Counted from the first letter of the stretch, positions 8,781 through 16,401 are shown. The stretch is 31,792 nucleotides of DNA from an uncultured Candidatus Melainabacteria bacterium (GCA_934692665.1 CAKUUG010000019.1:1-31792); one strand, 5' to 3'. Notes: generated by a model from the letters alone, not told the origin. Translations and numbers: made by a program.

Positions 8781-8808
8781 ATCATATAAAATAAATAAAA
8801 AAAATCAA
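8781..8808 (-). promoter_or_regulatory. Candidate sigma-70 promoter of rpmB
   Basis: On the minus strand TTGATT (8808-8803) and TATGAT (8786-8781) are separated by 16 bp, about 33 bp ahead of the rpmB ATG. Confidence 0.55.
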
Positions 8809-8872
8809 GTATTTGTAATTATTTTGTAAATTTTTGTTTATTAGCATTTTTCAAATAATTGATTAATAAATT

Positions 8873-8901
8873 TTTAGCTTATCAAATTTTTAATATATAA
8901 T
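8873..8901 (+). promoter_or_regulatory. Candidate promoter of the MFS transporter gene
   Basis: A perfect TATAAT at 8896-8901 lies 40 bp before the ATG at 8942. The -35 region at 17-bp spacing (TTTAGC) is weak, and the surrounding AT-richness raises the chance of coincidence. Confidence 0.4.
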
Positions 8902-8941
8902 ATTTTTGCGAAAAATTTATTTTTTCAAGAGGCATTAATTT

Positions 8942-10099
8942 ATGAGAAAAACAACTTGCTTGTATCCTTTGGCATTGGGTACATTTGGCTTAGGTTTAAC
9001 TGAATATGTAATGATGGGAATTTTGCCCGATGTCGCACACACAATGAAGTGTAGTATTCCTATGGCAGGTAATTTTATTTCATTGTACGCACTAGGCGTT
9101 GTTGTTGGCTCAATTCTTTTGGTATTTTTGGGACGAAATAGGCCCTTAAAACAAATTCTAATTGCACTTTCTGTTATTTTTACCATCGCAAACTTAATGC
9201 TTGCTTTTGCACCTAATTATTATGTTTTTTGTTTAACAAGATTTATTGCAGGACTTCCACATGGAGCTTTTTTTGGCGTAGGTGCTATAGTTGCAGGAAT
9301 GCTTTCCGGAAAAAATCAGAAAAATCAAGCAATTGCAACAATGGTTTCAGGCATGACTTTTGCAAATTTATTAGGAATTCCTTTTGGAACATTTTTAAGC
9401 CACAATTTTTCTTGGCGAACAATTTTTGTAATAGTCGGTTTGTTGGGTTTTTATTTGTTGTATTCAATAATAAAATTAATCCCGAATTTGAAACCATTAC
9501 CTGATAACGGTTTTAAAGGACAATTCAAGATATTTAGTTCTCTTGCTATTTGGTTGTTGATTTTTGCTATAATAATGAGTAACGGTGGGATTTTTTGCAT
9601 GTACAGTTACATAAATCCACTGCTTGTAAAAGTTTCAGGAATTAATGCCAAATACATTTCATTAATAATGATTTTAACAGGTGGAAGTATGTGTATTGGC
9701 AATTATTTGGGCGGAAAATTTGCTGATAAAATTTCACCCTCAATTGTTGCAAACAGAATGCAATTGTTTGTATTTTTGGCTTTGATTGGAATGTTTTTTC
9801 TATCAAAAAATCCATTTTGTGCAGTACTTTTGTTGTGTATTTGTACGGGGTGTTTGTTCGGATTGTCTGCACCACAACAGTTTTTGCTTATTGAAAATTC
9901 AAAAGGCGGCGAAATATTAGGTGCATCATGCTCGCAAATTTCCTTCAATCTGGGTAATGCAATAGGGGCATTTGCAGGAGGAATTCCAATCACAATGGGC
10001 TATAGTTACGAATGCACTGTTGTCCCTGGAGTGCTTTTTGCTTTTGTTGGTTATTTATTGTTAAGATATTTTCACAAAAGATACAAAAAAGAAGTCTGA
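8942..10099 (+). CDS. MFS transporter, AraJ/DHA1-like drug or sugar efflux family
   Basis: The 385-residue integral membrane protein has about 12 predicted helices. It belongs to the DHA1 group that includes AraJ and purine/arabinose efflux pumps. The first helix carries the subgroup signature GLTEYVMMGILPDVA, followed by AGNFISLYALGVVVGS. The loop between helices 2 and 3 has a motif-A-like GRNRPLK, and helix 4 reads RFIAGLPHGAFFG. Length and topology are typical and complete. AAGAGG lies about 9 nt before the ATG. It is a monocistronic plus-strand gene between rpmB (divergent) and the HNH gene (convergent). It probably exports a small hydrophobic or sugar-like molecule by proton antiport; the substrate cannot be deduced. 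Confidence 0.88.
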   Translation: MRKTTCLYPLALGTFGLGLTEYVMMGILPDVAHTMKCSIPMAGNFISLYALGVVVGSILLVFLGRNRPLKQILIALSVIFTIANLMLAFAPNYYVFCLTRFIAGLPHGAFFGVGAIVAGMLSGKNQKNQAIATMVSGMTFANLLGIPFGTFLSHNFSWRTIFVIVGLLGFYLLYSIIKLIPNLKPLPDNGFKGQFKIFSSLAIWLLIFAIIMSNGGIFCMYSYINPLLVKVSGINAKYISLIMILTGGSMCIGNYLGGKFADKISPSIVANRMQLFVFLALIGMFFLSKNPFCAVLLLCICTGCLFGLSAPQQFLLIENSKGGEILGASCSQISFNLGNAIGAFAGGIPITMGYSYECTVVPGVLFAFVGYLLLRYFHKRYKKEV

Positions 10100-10329
10100 T
10101 TTTATGCTAATGCACTACTCTAAAAAAATATTCTTAATATTAAAGGTTCTATCCAATCTATAAAATTTTGATTCTTTGTATCTATAATTTTTAAAACCCG
10201 CATTTGTTCTATAAAATTACATTAACAGATAAAAGATTATTTATATAAATTTAGAATTTTTGTATTTTCGGATATTTCTACTTTGTCTTTTTTTAAAAAT
10301 AATAACAAGCCCAATAATTTTCTTGTCAT

Positions 10330-10860
10330 CTATTTTTTATGTATCTCAAAGTGTTCATATTTTGTCAAATAGATTAAATTGTCGACATTATTATTATATC
10401 CATTATTATCTTTATGATGAATTTCAATAGGATATTTTTCACATTTTAGATATAGCTTTGGTTTATCTAGCCAAACTTTTGCAACTAATTGGTAAATATA
10501 TTCATATTGGCCGTTTGGTATTTTTTTCCAAAGGTCTTTGTGTTTTTCTTTGTCAATTTGAAGAAAACCTTTTATAGTTTTATTATCATTGTATAAATTT
10601 TTTACTTTTTCAACTTGGTGCAAAATTATACCATTACACCTAATTCTACCCAAGTTACTAACATCTAATTTTATTCCATTAATTTCTAATGGCCTAAATT
10701 CTTCCTTGTCCAATGTTTTACTTGTTGTATCAAAAGCCGGATAAATTTTTAGCTCATCAAGGTTTTTTAGTTCACCATTAGAATCTGCATATTGGCTATT
10801 TATCTCTTCATTAGTTTTATTTAATAGACTCTTTAATTTTTTAATATCAGCGTCTTGCAT
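10330..10860 (-). CDS. NUMOD4/HNH-type homing-endonuclease-like protein
   Basis: The 176-residue protein combines a DNA-binding NUMOD4-like segment (residues ~60-80, LDVSNLGRIRC) with a C-terminal HNH nuclease motif: IHHKDNNGYNNNVDNL followed by EHFEIH. The His pair, central Asn and final His form the expected beta-beta-alpha metal site. The first ~55 residues are polar and helical and unrelated to the nuclease. Proteins of this type act as free-standing homing endonucleases, often in phages or introns. Here no intron or phage gene is visible. A good ribosome binding site (GGAGA) lies 8 nt before the ATG. The gene sits alone in the least dense stretch of the window, consistent with a mobile insertion, but I see no flanking repeats. 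Confidence 0.75.
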   Translation of the reverse strand: MQDADIKKLKSLLNKTNEEINSQYADSNGELKNLDELKIYPAFDTTSKTLDKEEFRPLEINGIKLDVSNLGRIRCNGIILHQVEKVKNLYNDNKTIKGFLQIDKEKHKDLWKKIPNGQYEYIYQLVAKVWLDKPKLYLKCEKYPIEIHHKDNNGYNNNVDNLIYLTKYEHFEIHKK

Positions 10861-11084
10861 AATATTATCTCCAAATGAATTTTATCACGAAGCCTGTTAA
10901 ACGTTCTAAGGTAAATCATTATCTTCAAATTTAAAATGCTTGCAATTGTATTTCAAACTAAAAAACGTCAGATTAGTTTTTTAATAAGTTTTAAAAAACT
11001 TTATACCAATTACACAGAGAATCTAAACACAGTAAATCTTAAAATAAATTGCATTGAACAAATTATAAAATAAAAAGAATAAAT

Positions 11085-11156
<72 letters not shown>

Positions 11157-11195
11157 AGCCAATTTACTCTTCTTAAAAAGTTCGATAACCTTATT

Positions 11196-11226
11196 TTTAT
11201 ACTATCAAAAAAATTATTTTTTTCAA
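11196..11226 (-). promoter_or_regulatory. Candidate tRNA promoter
   Basis: On the minus strand TTGAAA (11226-11221) and TATAAA (11201-11196) are spaced 19 bp, about 40 bp upstream of the tRNA 5' end. The spacing is longer than ideal. Confidence 0.35.
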
Positions 11227-11391
11227 GTAATTTTTTTATTTGCATTTTTTTCATCTATAGAATAATATAAATAATGCCAAGGTTAATTATATGTAAACTT
11301 ATGTAAACATACTAAATTATTTTGGCAAAAAAAATTCTTTACAGTGTTTGTACAGGTGTAAGTTAAGATATTCAAAGCAACAGGAGGCTTT

Positions 11392-12054
11392 ATGCAGATA
11401 AATGCACTTAATGTCAGTCCAAATTTTTCATCAAGATCGTTAGAAGATGCGGATTGTTATCGCAAAAATGTTAGCGATGTTATGGAAGCACTAAATAAAT
11501 TAAATTCAGATGATTGTGATTGTTATGAATGCAAAAACAAAAGACTTGATTTAGATGGTTTTGACGAAAATGGCGAATCTGCAAAAATAGCAAGCGACAA
11601 GAAAAATGCACTACAAATTGGTGCTTCAGTCATTGGTGCAGTAGCTATCACTTTTATAACAGGAAAAGCTGTTGCTCTTGCAGCAAACAAATTCTTCCCA
11701 AATATGATTAACAAAGCAGCAGACCAAGCAACAAAAGTAACAAGCAGTGTTACAAAAGGAGTAGATGATTTTATTGCTAATGAAAAAACTCCTGAAATTG
11801 CAAAAAAAGTAGCAAACAAGTTAGAAGCTGCAGGTTCAACTTTCACAAAAGCAGTTTCAAAAAGCGGTGACAAAGCAGAAACATTAGCAAACGTGGCTGG
11901 TTGCGTTGCTACAGTTACTATGGTTCCTTCATTAGTTGCTGCAGATAACAATGAAGATGGAATAAAAGATATCACTCAAAAAAGTGTTTCAATGTATGAC
12001 AAATGTACAAAAAATATGGGCGCACTAAAAGCCTTGTTAGATGTAGCAATATAA
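11392..12054 (+). CDS. Small membrane protein of unknown function with Ca-loop-like motif
   Basis: I do not recognise this 220-residue protein. The N-terminus (MQINALNVSPNFSSR) is a short Asn-rich tag, followed by a Cys cluster (CDCYEC, about 43-48). A hydrophobic segment GASVIGAVAITFITGKAVAL (about 77-96) could span the membrane. A long Ala/Lys/Thr-rich amphipathic helical region follows, then a second hydrophobic stretch (VAGCVATVTMVPSLVA). Residues ~185-193, DNNEDGIKD, fit the DxNxDGxxD calcium-loop pattern of dockerin/thrombospondin-3-like repeats; DLDGFDENG near residue 53 is a weaker match. The start has an excellent ribosome binding site (CAGGAGG). An 89-residue membrane protein gene follows after 11 nt, so the two are probably cotranscribed. 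Confidence 0.75.
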   Translation: MQINALNVSPNFSSRSLEDADCYRKNVSDVMEALNKLNSDDCDCYECKNKRLDLDGFDENGESAKIASDKKNALQIGASVIGAVAITFITGKAVALAANKFFPNMINKAADQATKVTSSVTKGVDDFIANEKTPEIAKKVANKLEAAGSTFTKAVSKSGDKAETLANVAGCVATVTMVPSLVAADNNEDGIKDITQKSVSMYDKCTKNMGALKALLDVAI

Positions 12055-12065
12055 GAAAGAAAATT

Positions 12066-12335
12066 ATGGAAATTAAACCGGTAGTATCTAGAGCAGTAAG
12101 TTCTTCAATTAATACACTAAATGAGATTGGAAGTGCTACGATTTCTACAGTAGCTAAGGCAAAAAGCTCTATACTAAAAAACATTCCGAATGATACCTAT
12201 GAAAAAGCAAAAAACGCAGGAATTTGCAAAGAAACAGCTGTAGGGTTGGGTATTTCAGCAACTGCACTGGTTTTGGCAGCAAAATGCGTAAAAGAAATAA
12301 AGAGTTCTTTACACAGTTTAAAACATGAAAAATAG
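12066..12335 (+). CDS. Small membrane protein of unknown function
   Basis: This 89-residue protein begins MEIKPVVSRAVSSSIN. The N-terminal half is a Ser/Ala-rich probable amphipathic helix, the centre is KNIPNDTYEKAKNAGICKE, and one hydrophobic segment TAVGLGISATALVLAAKCV (about 58-76) precedes a Lys-rich tail. I chose the ATG 11 nt after the preceding stop; an in-frame TTG at 12003 would run inside the upstream gene. The ribosome binding site is weak (GAAAG), so translation may depend on coupling with the 220-residue gene. No function is recognisable. A bidirectional terminator follows. Confidence 0.65.
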   Translation: MEIKPVVSRAVSSSINTLNEIGSATISTVAKAKSSILKNIPNDTYEKAKNAGICKETAVGLGISATALVLAAKCVKEIKSSLHSLKHEK

Positions 12336-12356
12336 TTTTCTTCATATTATATATAT

Positions 12357-12397
12357 AAAAAATTGCTACAAATTACTTTGTTTGTAGCAATTTTACT
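12357..12397. terminator. Bidirectional intrinsic terminator
   Basis: A 14-bp stem (AAAATTGCTACAAA at 12359-12372, TTTGTAGCAATTTT at 12381-12394) has an 8-nt loop. It separates the small membrane protein genes from the convergent solute-binding protein gene, whose stop codon lies in the loop. Confidence 0.85.
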
Positions 12398-13614
12398 TCT
12401 GTTGATAATTTTTTAACTTTATCTTTGATTTCTTTTTGAGAAATTTCATCTTTCAACAAAATTTCTTCTAAAGTTTTGTTTATTTGTTCGTTTATTGCTT
12501 TTTTGTTTTCATTCCCAAAATCTCTATCAACAAGATTCATCAACTGTTTTGACGAAACACATCTTGATTTTTCATACAAATCAGATGAGCAATTTTTGAA
12601 ATATTCATTATTTAGGGCATTTTTATTCACAGGCAAAACATTCGTTATTTTTGCAAATTCAAGTTGATTTTCTGTATTTGTTAATATTTTTGCAAATTCA
12701 AGTGCCAATTCTTTATTTTTTGCTTTAGCCGGAATAATCAAGTTCATCAAAGAAACATCGAATTTTTCATTATCTCCAACCAATTGTGCTGCTATTTCAG
12801 ATTTTGAATAGAGTTCTGGTGAGTTTTGTTTTATCATATTAACAAAATTTGAACCTGCAACAATTACGAGTGCTTGAGATGACATGAATTTTTCTATATT
12901 TTCTCTATGATTTGTTGTCAAAATGTCTTTTGGAAGTTCGTTATCTCTATATAATTTATTGAAAAGCGAAAATATTTCGAACGTTTTTTCTTTTTGATAA
13001 TTTGTTGTTAAATCGAAAACATTGTATTTATTTAATATCTTTGCTAAAGTATCATTTTCATTGATGCTTGCAGAAAAAACGGGAATATTTGAACATTTTT
13101 TTAATTTTTCAGACACCAAACCTAAGTCAGAATAATTTTTTATAAATTCACCCCCGATACATTTTTGATAAATTTCTTTGTTATATATTGTGACCGGACT
13201 GGTTGCATAATAAGGAAGAGCATAAATTTTTCCATTATATTTCAATTTGTTTGTAAGTGCTTCCAGATAGTCTTTCGCATCTTTTTCATCAAAAAAATAA
13301 AGAGCGTTTTTTTGAGCCAAAATCAAAGAAAAATCAGGATTTAAATTCACCAAATCAGGCGGAGCAGAAGACAAAATAGATGCAAGTGTTCTTTTTTGAG
13401 CTTCTTGTATTGGAATATCAACCCAAACAACTTTATATTCAGGATGTTTCTTTTCAAAATTTTGAATTATTGTATTCATCTGCTTTTCATACACAGGTTT
13501 CAACTGAATTGACCAAAAAACAAATTTTATTTTCTTGTGTTTTTTAACAGCACAAACACACACAACAAATACAAAAAACAAAACTAACAACCAAATAATA
13601 ATATTTTTTTTCAT
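12373..13614 (-). CDS. ABC-type extracellular solute-binding protein (family 1, sugar-binding-like)
   Basis: The 413-residue protein has an N-terminal hydrophobic export segment (IIIWLLVLFFVFVVCVCAV) and the features of family-1 periplasmic binding proteins: FVFWSIQ, IIQNFEKKHPEYKVVWVDIP, SAPPDLVNLNPDF, YNGKIYALPYYATSPVTIYNKEIY, and the late LNLIIPAKAKNKELALEFAKIL. Family members capture oligosaccharides or glycerol phosphates for an ABC importer. Two Cys follow the hydrophobic core but the lipobox is not classical (VVCVC), so it may be a lipoprotein or an anchored periplasmic protein. No permease or ATPase gene is adjacent, so it must use components encoded elsewhere. The start has GGAG at good spacing. 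Confidence 0.85.
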   Translation of the reverse strand: MKKNIIIWLLVLFFVFVVCVCAVKKHKKIKFVFWSIQLKPVYEKQMNTIIQNFEKKHPEYKVVWVDIPIQEAQKRTLASILSSAPPDLVNLNPDFSLILAQKNALYFFDEKDAKDYLEALTNKLKYNGKIYALPYYATSPVTIYNKEIYQKCIGGEFIKNYSDLGLVSEKLKKCSNIPVFSASINENDTLAKILNKYNVFDLTTNYQKEKTFEIFSLFNKLYRDNELPKDILTTNHRENIEKFMSSQALVIVAGSNFVNMIKQNSPELYSKSEIAAQLVGDNEKFDVSLMNLIIPAKAKNKELALEFAKILTNTENQLEFAKITNVLPVNKNALNNEYFKNCSSDLYEKSRCVSSKQLMNLVDRDFGNENKKAINEQINKTLEEILLKDEISQKEIKDKVKKLSTEVKLLQTK

Positions 13615-13755
13615 TTTATACTCCGTTTAATTTCATTTTATATTAAATAGTTAAAATTCATTTGTAAATTTTTGTAAAAAAGAAATTTATATTGCAACAA
13701 TATTGAAAGAAAAAAATTTTTTATAGATTCATAGATAATTTACCGGGAGAAAAAA

Positions 13756-14163
13756 ATGTCAGTACAAAATGTCACATCAGTTCAAAATACGAATTTTCAA
13801 GAAAGCAAAACAAAGAAAACCCAAGAAGCAAATAAATCACCGGAACAGATAAAAAACGGAGATGAAAAGCTTAAAAAAGCACTTGTTACATTGGGCGTGA
13901 TAGCAGCTGCAGGTATTGGGGTCGCTGTCGCCGTTAAACACCATAATGCGAAAGGAATAAAAGGAGGAACAGAAGGGGCAGCAGAAGCTGTAAAAAAAGC
14001 AGCTGGAGAAGGAACAGAAGCTGTAAAAAAAGCAGCAGCAGAAGAAACGGAAGCTGTGAAAAAAGCAGCTGGAGAAGGAGCAGAAGCTGTAAAAACCACT
14101 GCACAAGAAATAAAACAAAGTAAATATATTAGTGAACAACTGCAACAATCTCAAAAAAAGTAA
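13756..14163 (+). CDS. Small membrane protein with 11-residue amphipathic repeats
   Basis: The 135-residue protein has an Asn/Gln-rich N-terminus (MSVQNVTSVQNTNFQES), a charged linker, one hydrophobic segment (ALVTLGVIAAAGIGVAVAV, about residues 42-60) and a tail built from 11-residue units of the type EAVKKAAGEGT. There are three near-perfect copies and one decayed copy (about 77-120), which predict an extended amphipathic helix like those of LEA proteins or apolipoproteins. The start is supported by GGGAG 6-7 nt upstream. It is a single-gene unit between the divergent solute-binding protein gene and a strong terminator. No function is known to me. The layout parallels the 220-residue protein at 11392: N-terminal tag, membrane segment, Ala/Lys-rich helix. 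Confidence 0.75.
   Translation: MSVQNVTSVQNTNFQESKTKKTQEANKSPEQIKNGDEKLKKALVTLGVIAAAGIGVAVAVKHHNAKGIKGGTEGAAEAVKKAAGEGTEAVKKAAAEETEAVKKAAGEGAEAVKTTAQEIKQSKYISEQLQQSQKK
13984..14115 (+). repeat. 33-bp tandem repeat in coding sequence (4 units, last decayed)
   Basis: Units start at 13984, 14017, 14050 and 14083, each opening with GAAGCTGT. The period equals 11 codons and the repeat is translated as the amphipathic tail of the protein at 13756. Confidence 0.9.
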
Positions 14164-14188
14164 ATATAGATATATCGTAGAAACACTT

Positions 14189-14226
14189 AAAAACACAAAG
14201 AAGCAATATTCTTTGTGTTTTTATTG
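14189..14226 (+). terminator. Intrinsic terminator before rarA
   Basis: AAAAACACAAAGAA (14189-14202) pairs with TTCTTTGTGTTTTT (14209-14222) over a 6-nt loop, with T-rich sequence following. It ends only 13-17 nt before the rarA start codon. Confidence 0.85.
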
Positions 14227-14238
14227 TAAAATATAGGT

Positions 14239-15453
14239 ATGAACTTATTTGACTCTTTAGAAAACAATAATAAGCAAGTGCCGTTAGCAGAACTTATGCG
14301 TCCAAAGAATTTGGAAGATTATTTAGGACAAACAAAAGTAATCAGTCCAAATTCTCCGTTTTATAAACTTTTGATGGCGAAGAGATTATTTTCGTTTATT
14401 TTATGGGGGCCGCCTGGATGTGGAAAAACGACACTTGCCAGATTGTGTGCAAATTTTCACAATGCAGATTTTATAGAGCTTTCTGCTGTTAATTCAGGCG
14501 TAAAAGAAATAAAAGAAACTGCTCAAAATGCAAAAATAAACTTAAGAGAAAACAAGAAAACTATAGTTTTTATCGACGAAATTCATAGATTTTCAAAAAC
14601 ACAACAAGACGCACTTTTACCTTATGTTGAATCAGGGCTGTTTTATTTTATAGGTTCTACCACGGAAAATCCGTCTTTTCACACCGTTCCTGCTTTGATA
14701 TCCAGAGCACAAGTAATTATGCTCAATTCAATAGACAAAGATTCAATCAAAAAAATTATTCTAAAAGGGTTTGAATACCTCAAAAAAAATTATGGTGAAA
14801 AAATTTTAGACAACGAAGCACTGGAATTAATTGCGGAATTGTCCAACGGAGATGCCAGATACTGTTTGAACGCTATTGAAAATTCTTATTTTGCATCAGA
14901 TAAAAAAATTGAAAAATCAACAGTAGAAGAATTACTCCAAAAATCATCAATAAGATATTCTATTGATTCACATTATGATTATGCAAGTGCTTTTCAAAAA
15001 AGTTTAAGAGGCTCTGACCACAATGCTGCAATTTACTATCTTGCAAAAATGTTACTATCAGGAGAAGACCCAAGATTTATTGCAAGAAGACTTATTGTAG
15101 TAGCTTCGGAAGATGTTGGAAACGCAGATTTTAGGGCACTTTTGATTGCGGAAGCAGCCTTGAGAGCAGTAGAACATTTGGGTATGCCGGAAGCAAGAAT
15201 TGTGCTTGCACAAGCCGTTGAATTTGTTGCAAGAGCAAAAAAATCGAACAGAGCAATAAAAGCTATCGACACTGCAATTTCTGATATAAAATCAGGTCTT
15301 GATTTTTTACCGCCAATGCATTTAAGAGATGCTCATTACAAAAGTGCGAAAAACTACGGTTTTGGAAAGGGTTATGTCTACACCCATGACAATCCTGATT
15401 TTGCACAACAATTTATGCCCGATGAGATAAAAGACAAAAAATATTTTGAATAG
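14239..15453 (+). CDS. rarA: Replication-associated recombination protein A (AAA+ ATPase)
   Basis: RarA/MgsA is an AAA+ clamp-loader-like ATPase acting at stalled replication forks. The 404-residue protein starts PLAELMRPKNLEDYLGQ, as in the family. It has Walker A GPPGCGKTT (about 56-64), Walker B VFIDEIHRF (about 113-121), sensor-1 STTENPSF, and the RarA-specific C-terminal segment with GEDPRFIARRLIVVASEDVG and a final YVYTHDNPDFAQQFMPDE. Length is slightly below the 420-450 usual for the family, with no missing domain. The ATG has no well-spaced ribosome binding site (AGG lies only 2 nt away). A TAAAAT at 14227-14232 could place the transcript start at or next to the ATG, so a leaderless mRNA is possible. 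Confidence 0.95.
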   Translation: MNLFDSLENNNKQVPLAELMRPKNLEDYLGQTKVISPNSPFYKLLMAKRLFSFILWGPPGCGKTTLARLCANFHNADFIELSAVNSGVKEIKETAQNAKINLRENKKTIVFIDEIHRFSKTQQDALLPYVESGLFYFIGSTTENPSFHTVPALISRAQVIMLNSIDKDSIKKIILKGFEYLKKNYGEKILDNEALELIAELSNGDARYCLNAIENSYFASDKKIEKSTVEELLQKSSIRYSIDSHYDYASAFQKSLRGSDHNAAIYYLAKMLLSGEDPRFIARRLIVVASEDVGNADFRALLIAEAALRAVEHLGMPEARIVLAQAVEFVARAKKSNRAIKAIDTAISDIKSGLDFLPPMHLRDAHYKSAKNYGFGKGYVYTHDNPDFAQQFMPDEIKDKKYFE

Positions 15454-15458
15454 AGCTA

Positions 15459-16088
15459 CTATATAGCTTCATTTTTAATAAGTTCGTCTTTCAACTTGTC
15501 CAAACCTGATTTTATGATTCTGGAAATCCTACTTTGAGAAATTGAAAACTCATCAGAAATCTCATGAAGTTTCTTTTCTTTGAAAAATTTCGACTCTATG
15601 AGTTCTCTTTCTCTTTTAGGCAGAGTCATTACTGCTGTTTTGATTGAATTTGAAAGCATAGAAAACTCGCAATTTTCTTCAGGAGTTTTTCTAAAATCCT
15701 TTACTTCAAAAGTTTTTTCAGAATCAAACATTTCATCAGTAGATAAAACCGATTTGTATATTGCTTCTTTTAATTCATTTTGTTCATTTTCCGTGAGCTG
15801 CACTTTTGATGTATTGTATTTCACGCCATACCATCTATAACGATTTCTAAGCTCATTTCTTATCGCCCACTTTATTGCTGTTGATAAATAAGACTCATTA
15901 AATGTGTCAAAATTCTTCTGCTCACACAGAATATTTATTGTTTGAAAACCAATGTTCACAAGTTCATCATAATCAATCAAATGCTGAACACCAACAGATC
16001 TATACTCAACTTTAGCAATTTTGTTTATTAAATCTGAATATTGCTTTAAATGAATGTCTCTTAAAACTTTTTCTTTTGTATTTTGCAT
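15459..16088 (-). CDS. RNA polymerase sigma-70 family factor (paralogue A)
   Basis: The 209-residue protein has sigma region 2 (DYDELVNIGFQTINIL, then SYLSTAIKWAIRNELRNRYRWY, regions 2.3-2.4) and region 4 (LPKRERELIESKFFKEKKL with helix-turn-helix EISDEFSISQSRISRIIKSGLDKL). Region 1.1 is absent and the linker is short, so it is an alternative (group 3-like) factor. A paralogue with a nearly identical region 2.4 is encoded at 22608-23297. I chose the ATG at 16088 because it aligns with the paralogue's ATG; an in-frame GTG at 16118 has no ribosome binding site. The gene is convergent with rarA, 5 nt apart. No anti-sigma gene is adjacent. The regulon is unknown. Confidence 0.82.
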   Translation of the reverse strand: MQNTKEKVLRDIHLKQYSDLINKIAKVEYRSVGVQHLIDYDELVNIGFQTINILCEQKNFDTFNESYLSTAIKWAIRNELRNRYRWYGVKYNTSKVQLTENEQNELKEAIYKSVLSTDEMFDSEKTFEVKDFRKTPEENCEFSMLSNSIKTAVMTLPKRERELIESKFFKEKKLHEISDEFSISQSRISRIIKSGLDKLKDELIKNEAI

Positions 16089-16108
16089 AATTCTCAACCG
16101 GAGTTTGT

Positions 16109-16137
16109 ATTCTACCACGCTTTTTTAATTAAATAAA
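16109..16137 (-). promoter_or_regulatory. Candidate extended -10 promoter of sigma paralogue A
   Basis: On the minus strand TGGTAGAAT forms an extended -10 (TAGAAT at 16114-16109); the -35 region is poor (TTTATT). It implies a leader of only about 14 nt. Confidence 0.35.
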
Positions 16138-16254
16138 GCACATCAATCAAAATATTAACTTTTGTATAGAAGTTATTTTTGATACAATAAGAAAATCAGC
16201 TAAAAATATTAATTGCCTAATTTTGTTGAAATATTAAGAAATATAACAAGACTC

Positions 16255-16282
16255 TTGACATAAAAGTGTTATTTTGTATGAT
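16255..16282 (+). promoter_or_regulatory. Strong sigma-70 promoter of the rplJL operon
   Basis: A perfect TTGACA (16255-16260) and TATGAT (16277-16282) are separated by 16 bp. The predicted start near 16289 lies at the beginning of the L10 leader. Confidence 0.8.
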
Positions 16283-16284
16283 TG

Positions 16285-16340
16285 TTATAGTACCAAAGAC
16301 GATTGGTGGTATTTTACCTTAATTTCCAATCCAGGTTCAA
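16285..16340 (+). ncRNA. Ribosomal protein L10 leader (autoregulatory mRNA element)
   Basis: The segment has the recognisable L10-leader core: ACCAAAGACG, a stem GATTGG (16301-16306) pairing with CCAATC (16326-16331), an inner GGTA/TACC hairpin (16308-16311 with 16315-16318) and the conserved CTTAATTTCC...CCAGGT strand. In other bacteria, L10 (as the L10-L12 complex) binds this element to repress its own operon. Position between a strong promoter and rplJ fits exactly. Confidence 0.85.
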
Positions 16341-16372
16341 AAAGTAAAAAGTTAATAATACTTATTTGAGCT

Positions 16373-16401
16373 GTTTTGCGTACTATACTCGCAAAACTTT
16401 T
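16373..16401 (+). terminator. Attenuator-like hairpin in the rplJ leader
   Basis: GTTTTGCG (16373-16380) pairs with CGCAAAAC (16390-16397) and is followed by TTTTGTTTT. It lies between the L10-binding element and the rplJ ribosome binding site, so it may terminate transcription conditionally. The right arm can alternatively pair with TTTTGCG at 16413-16419. Confidence 0.55.

Noticed and set aside
10946..11000. Small inverted repeats (AAACTAA/TTAGTTT and AAGTTTT/AAAACTT) between the HNH gene and the tRNA
   Set aside because: Arms of 7 bp made almost only of A/T are expected by chance at this composition.
11523..11975. 150-codon open frame antisense to the 220-residue membrane protein gene
   Set aside because: The plus-strand gene has an excellent ribosome binding site and coherent domains; the antisense frame is low-complexity and has no start signal.
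13797..14099. Open frame on the minus strand, rich in Ala, Ser, Phe and Pro
   Set aside because: It is the complement of the Ala/Lys repeat gene at 13756; its composition mirrors the repeat and it has no ribosome binding site.
13984..14115. Regularly spaced repeat considered as a CRISPR array
   Set aside because: Units are contiguous, in frame with a gene and lack spacers; it is a coding tandem repeat.
16118..16376. Extended N-termini for sigma paralogue A (GTG 16118) and for L10 (start near 16376)
   Set aside because: The first lacks a ribosome binding site and exceeds its paralogue; the second would read through the attenuator hairpin, and family alignment fits ATG 16448.
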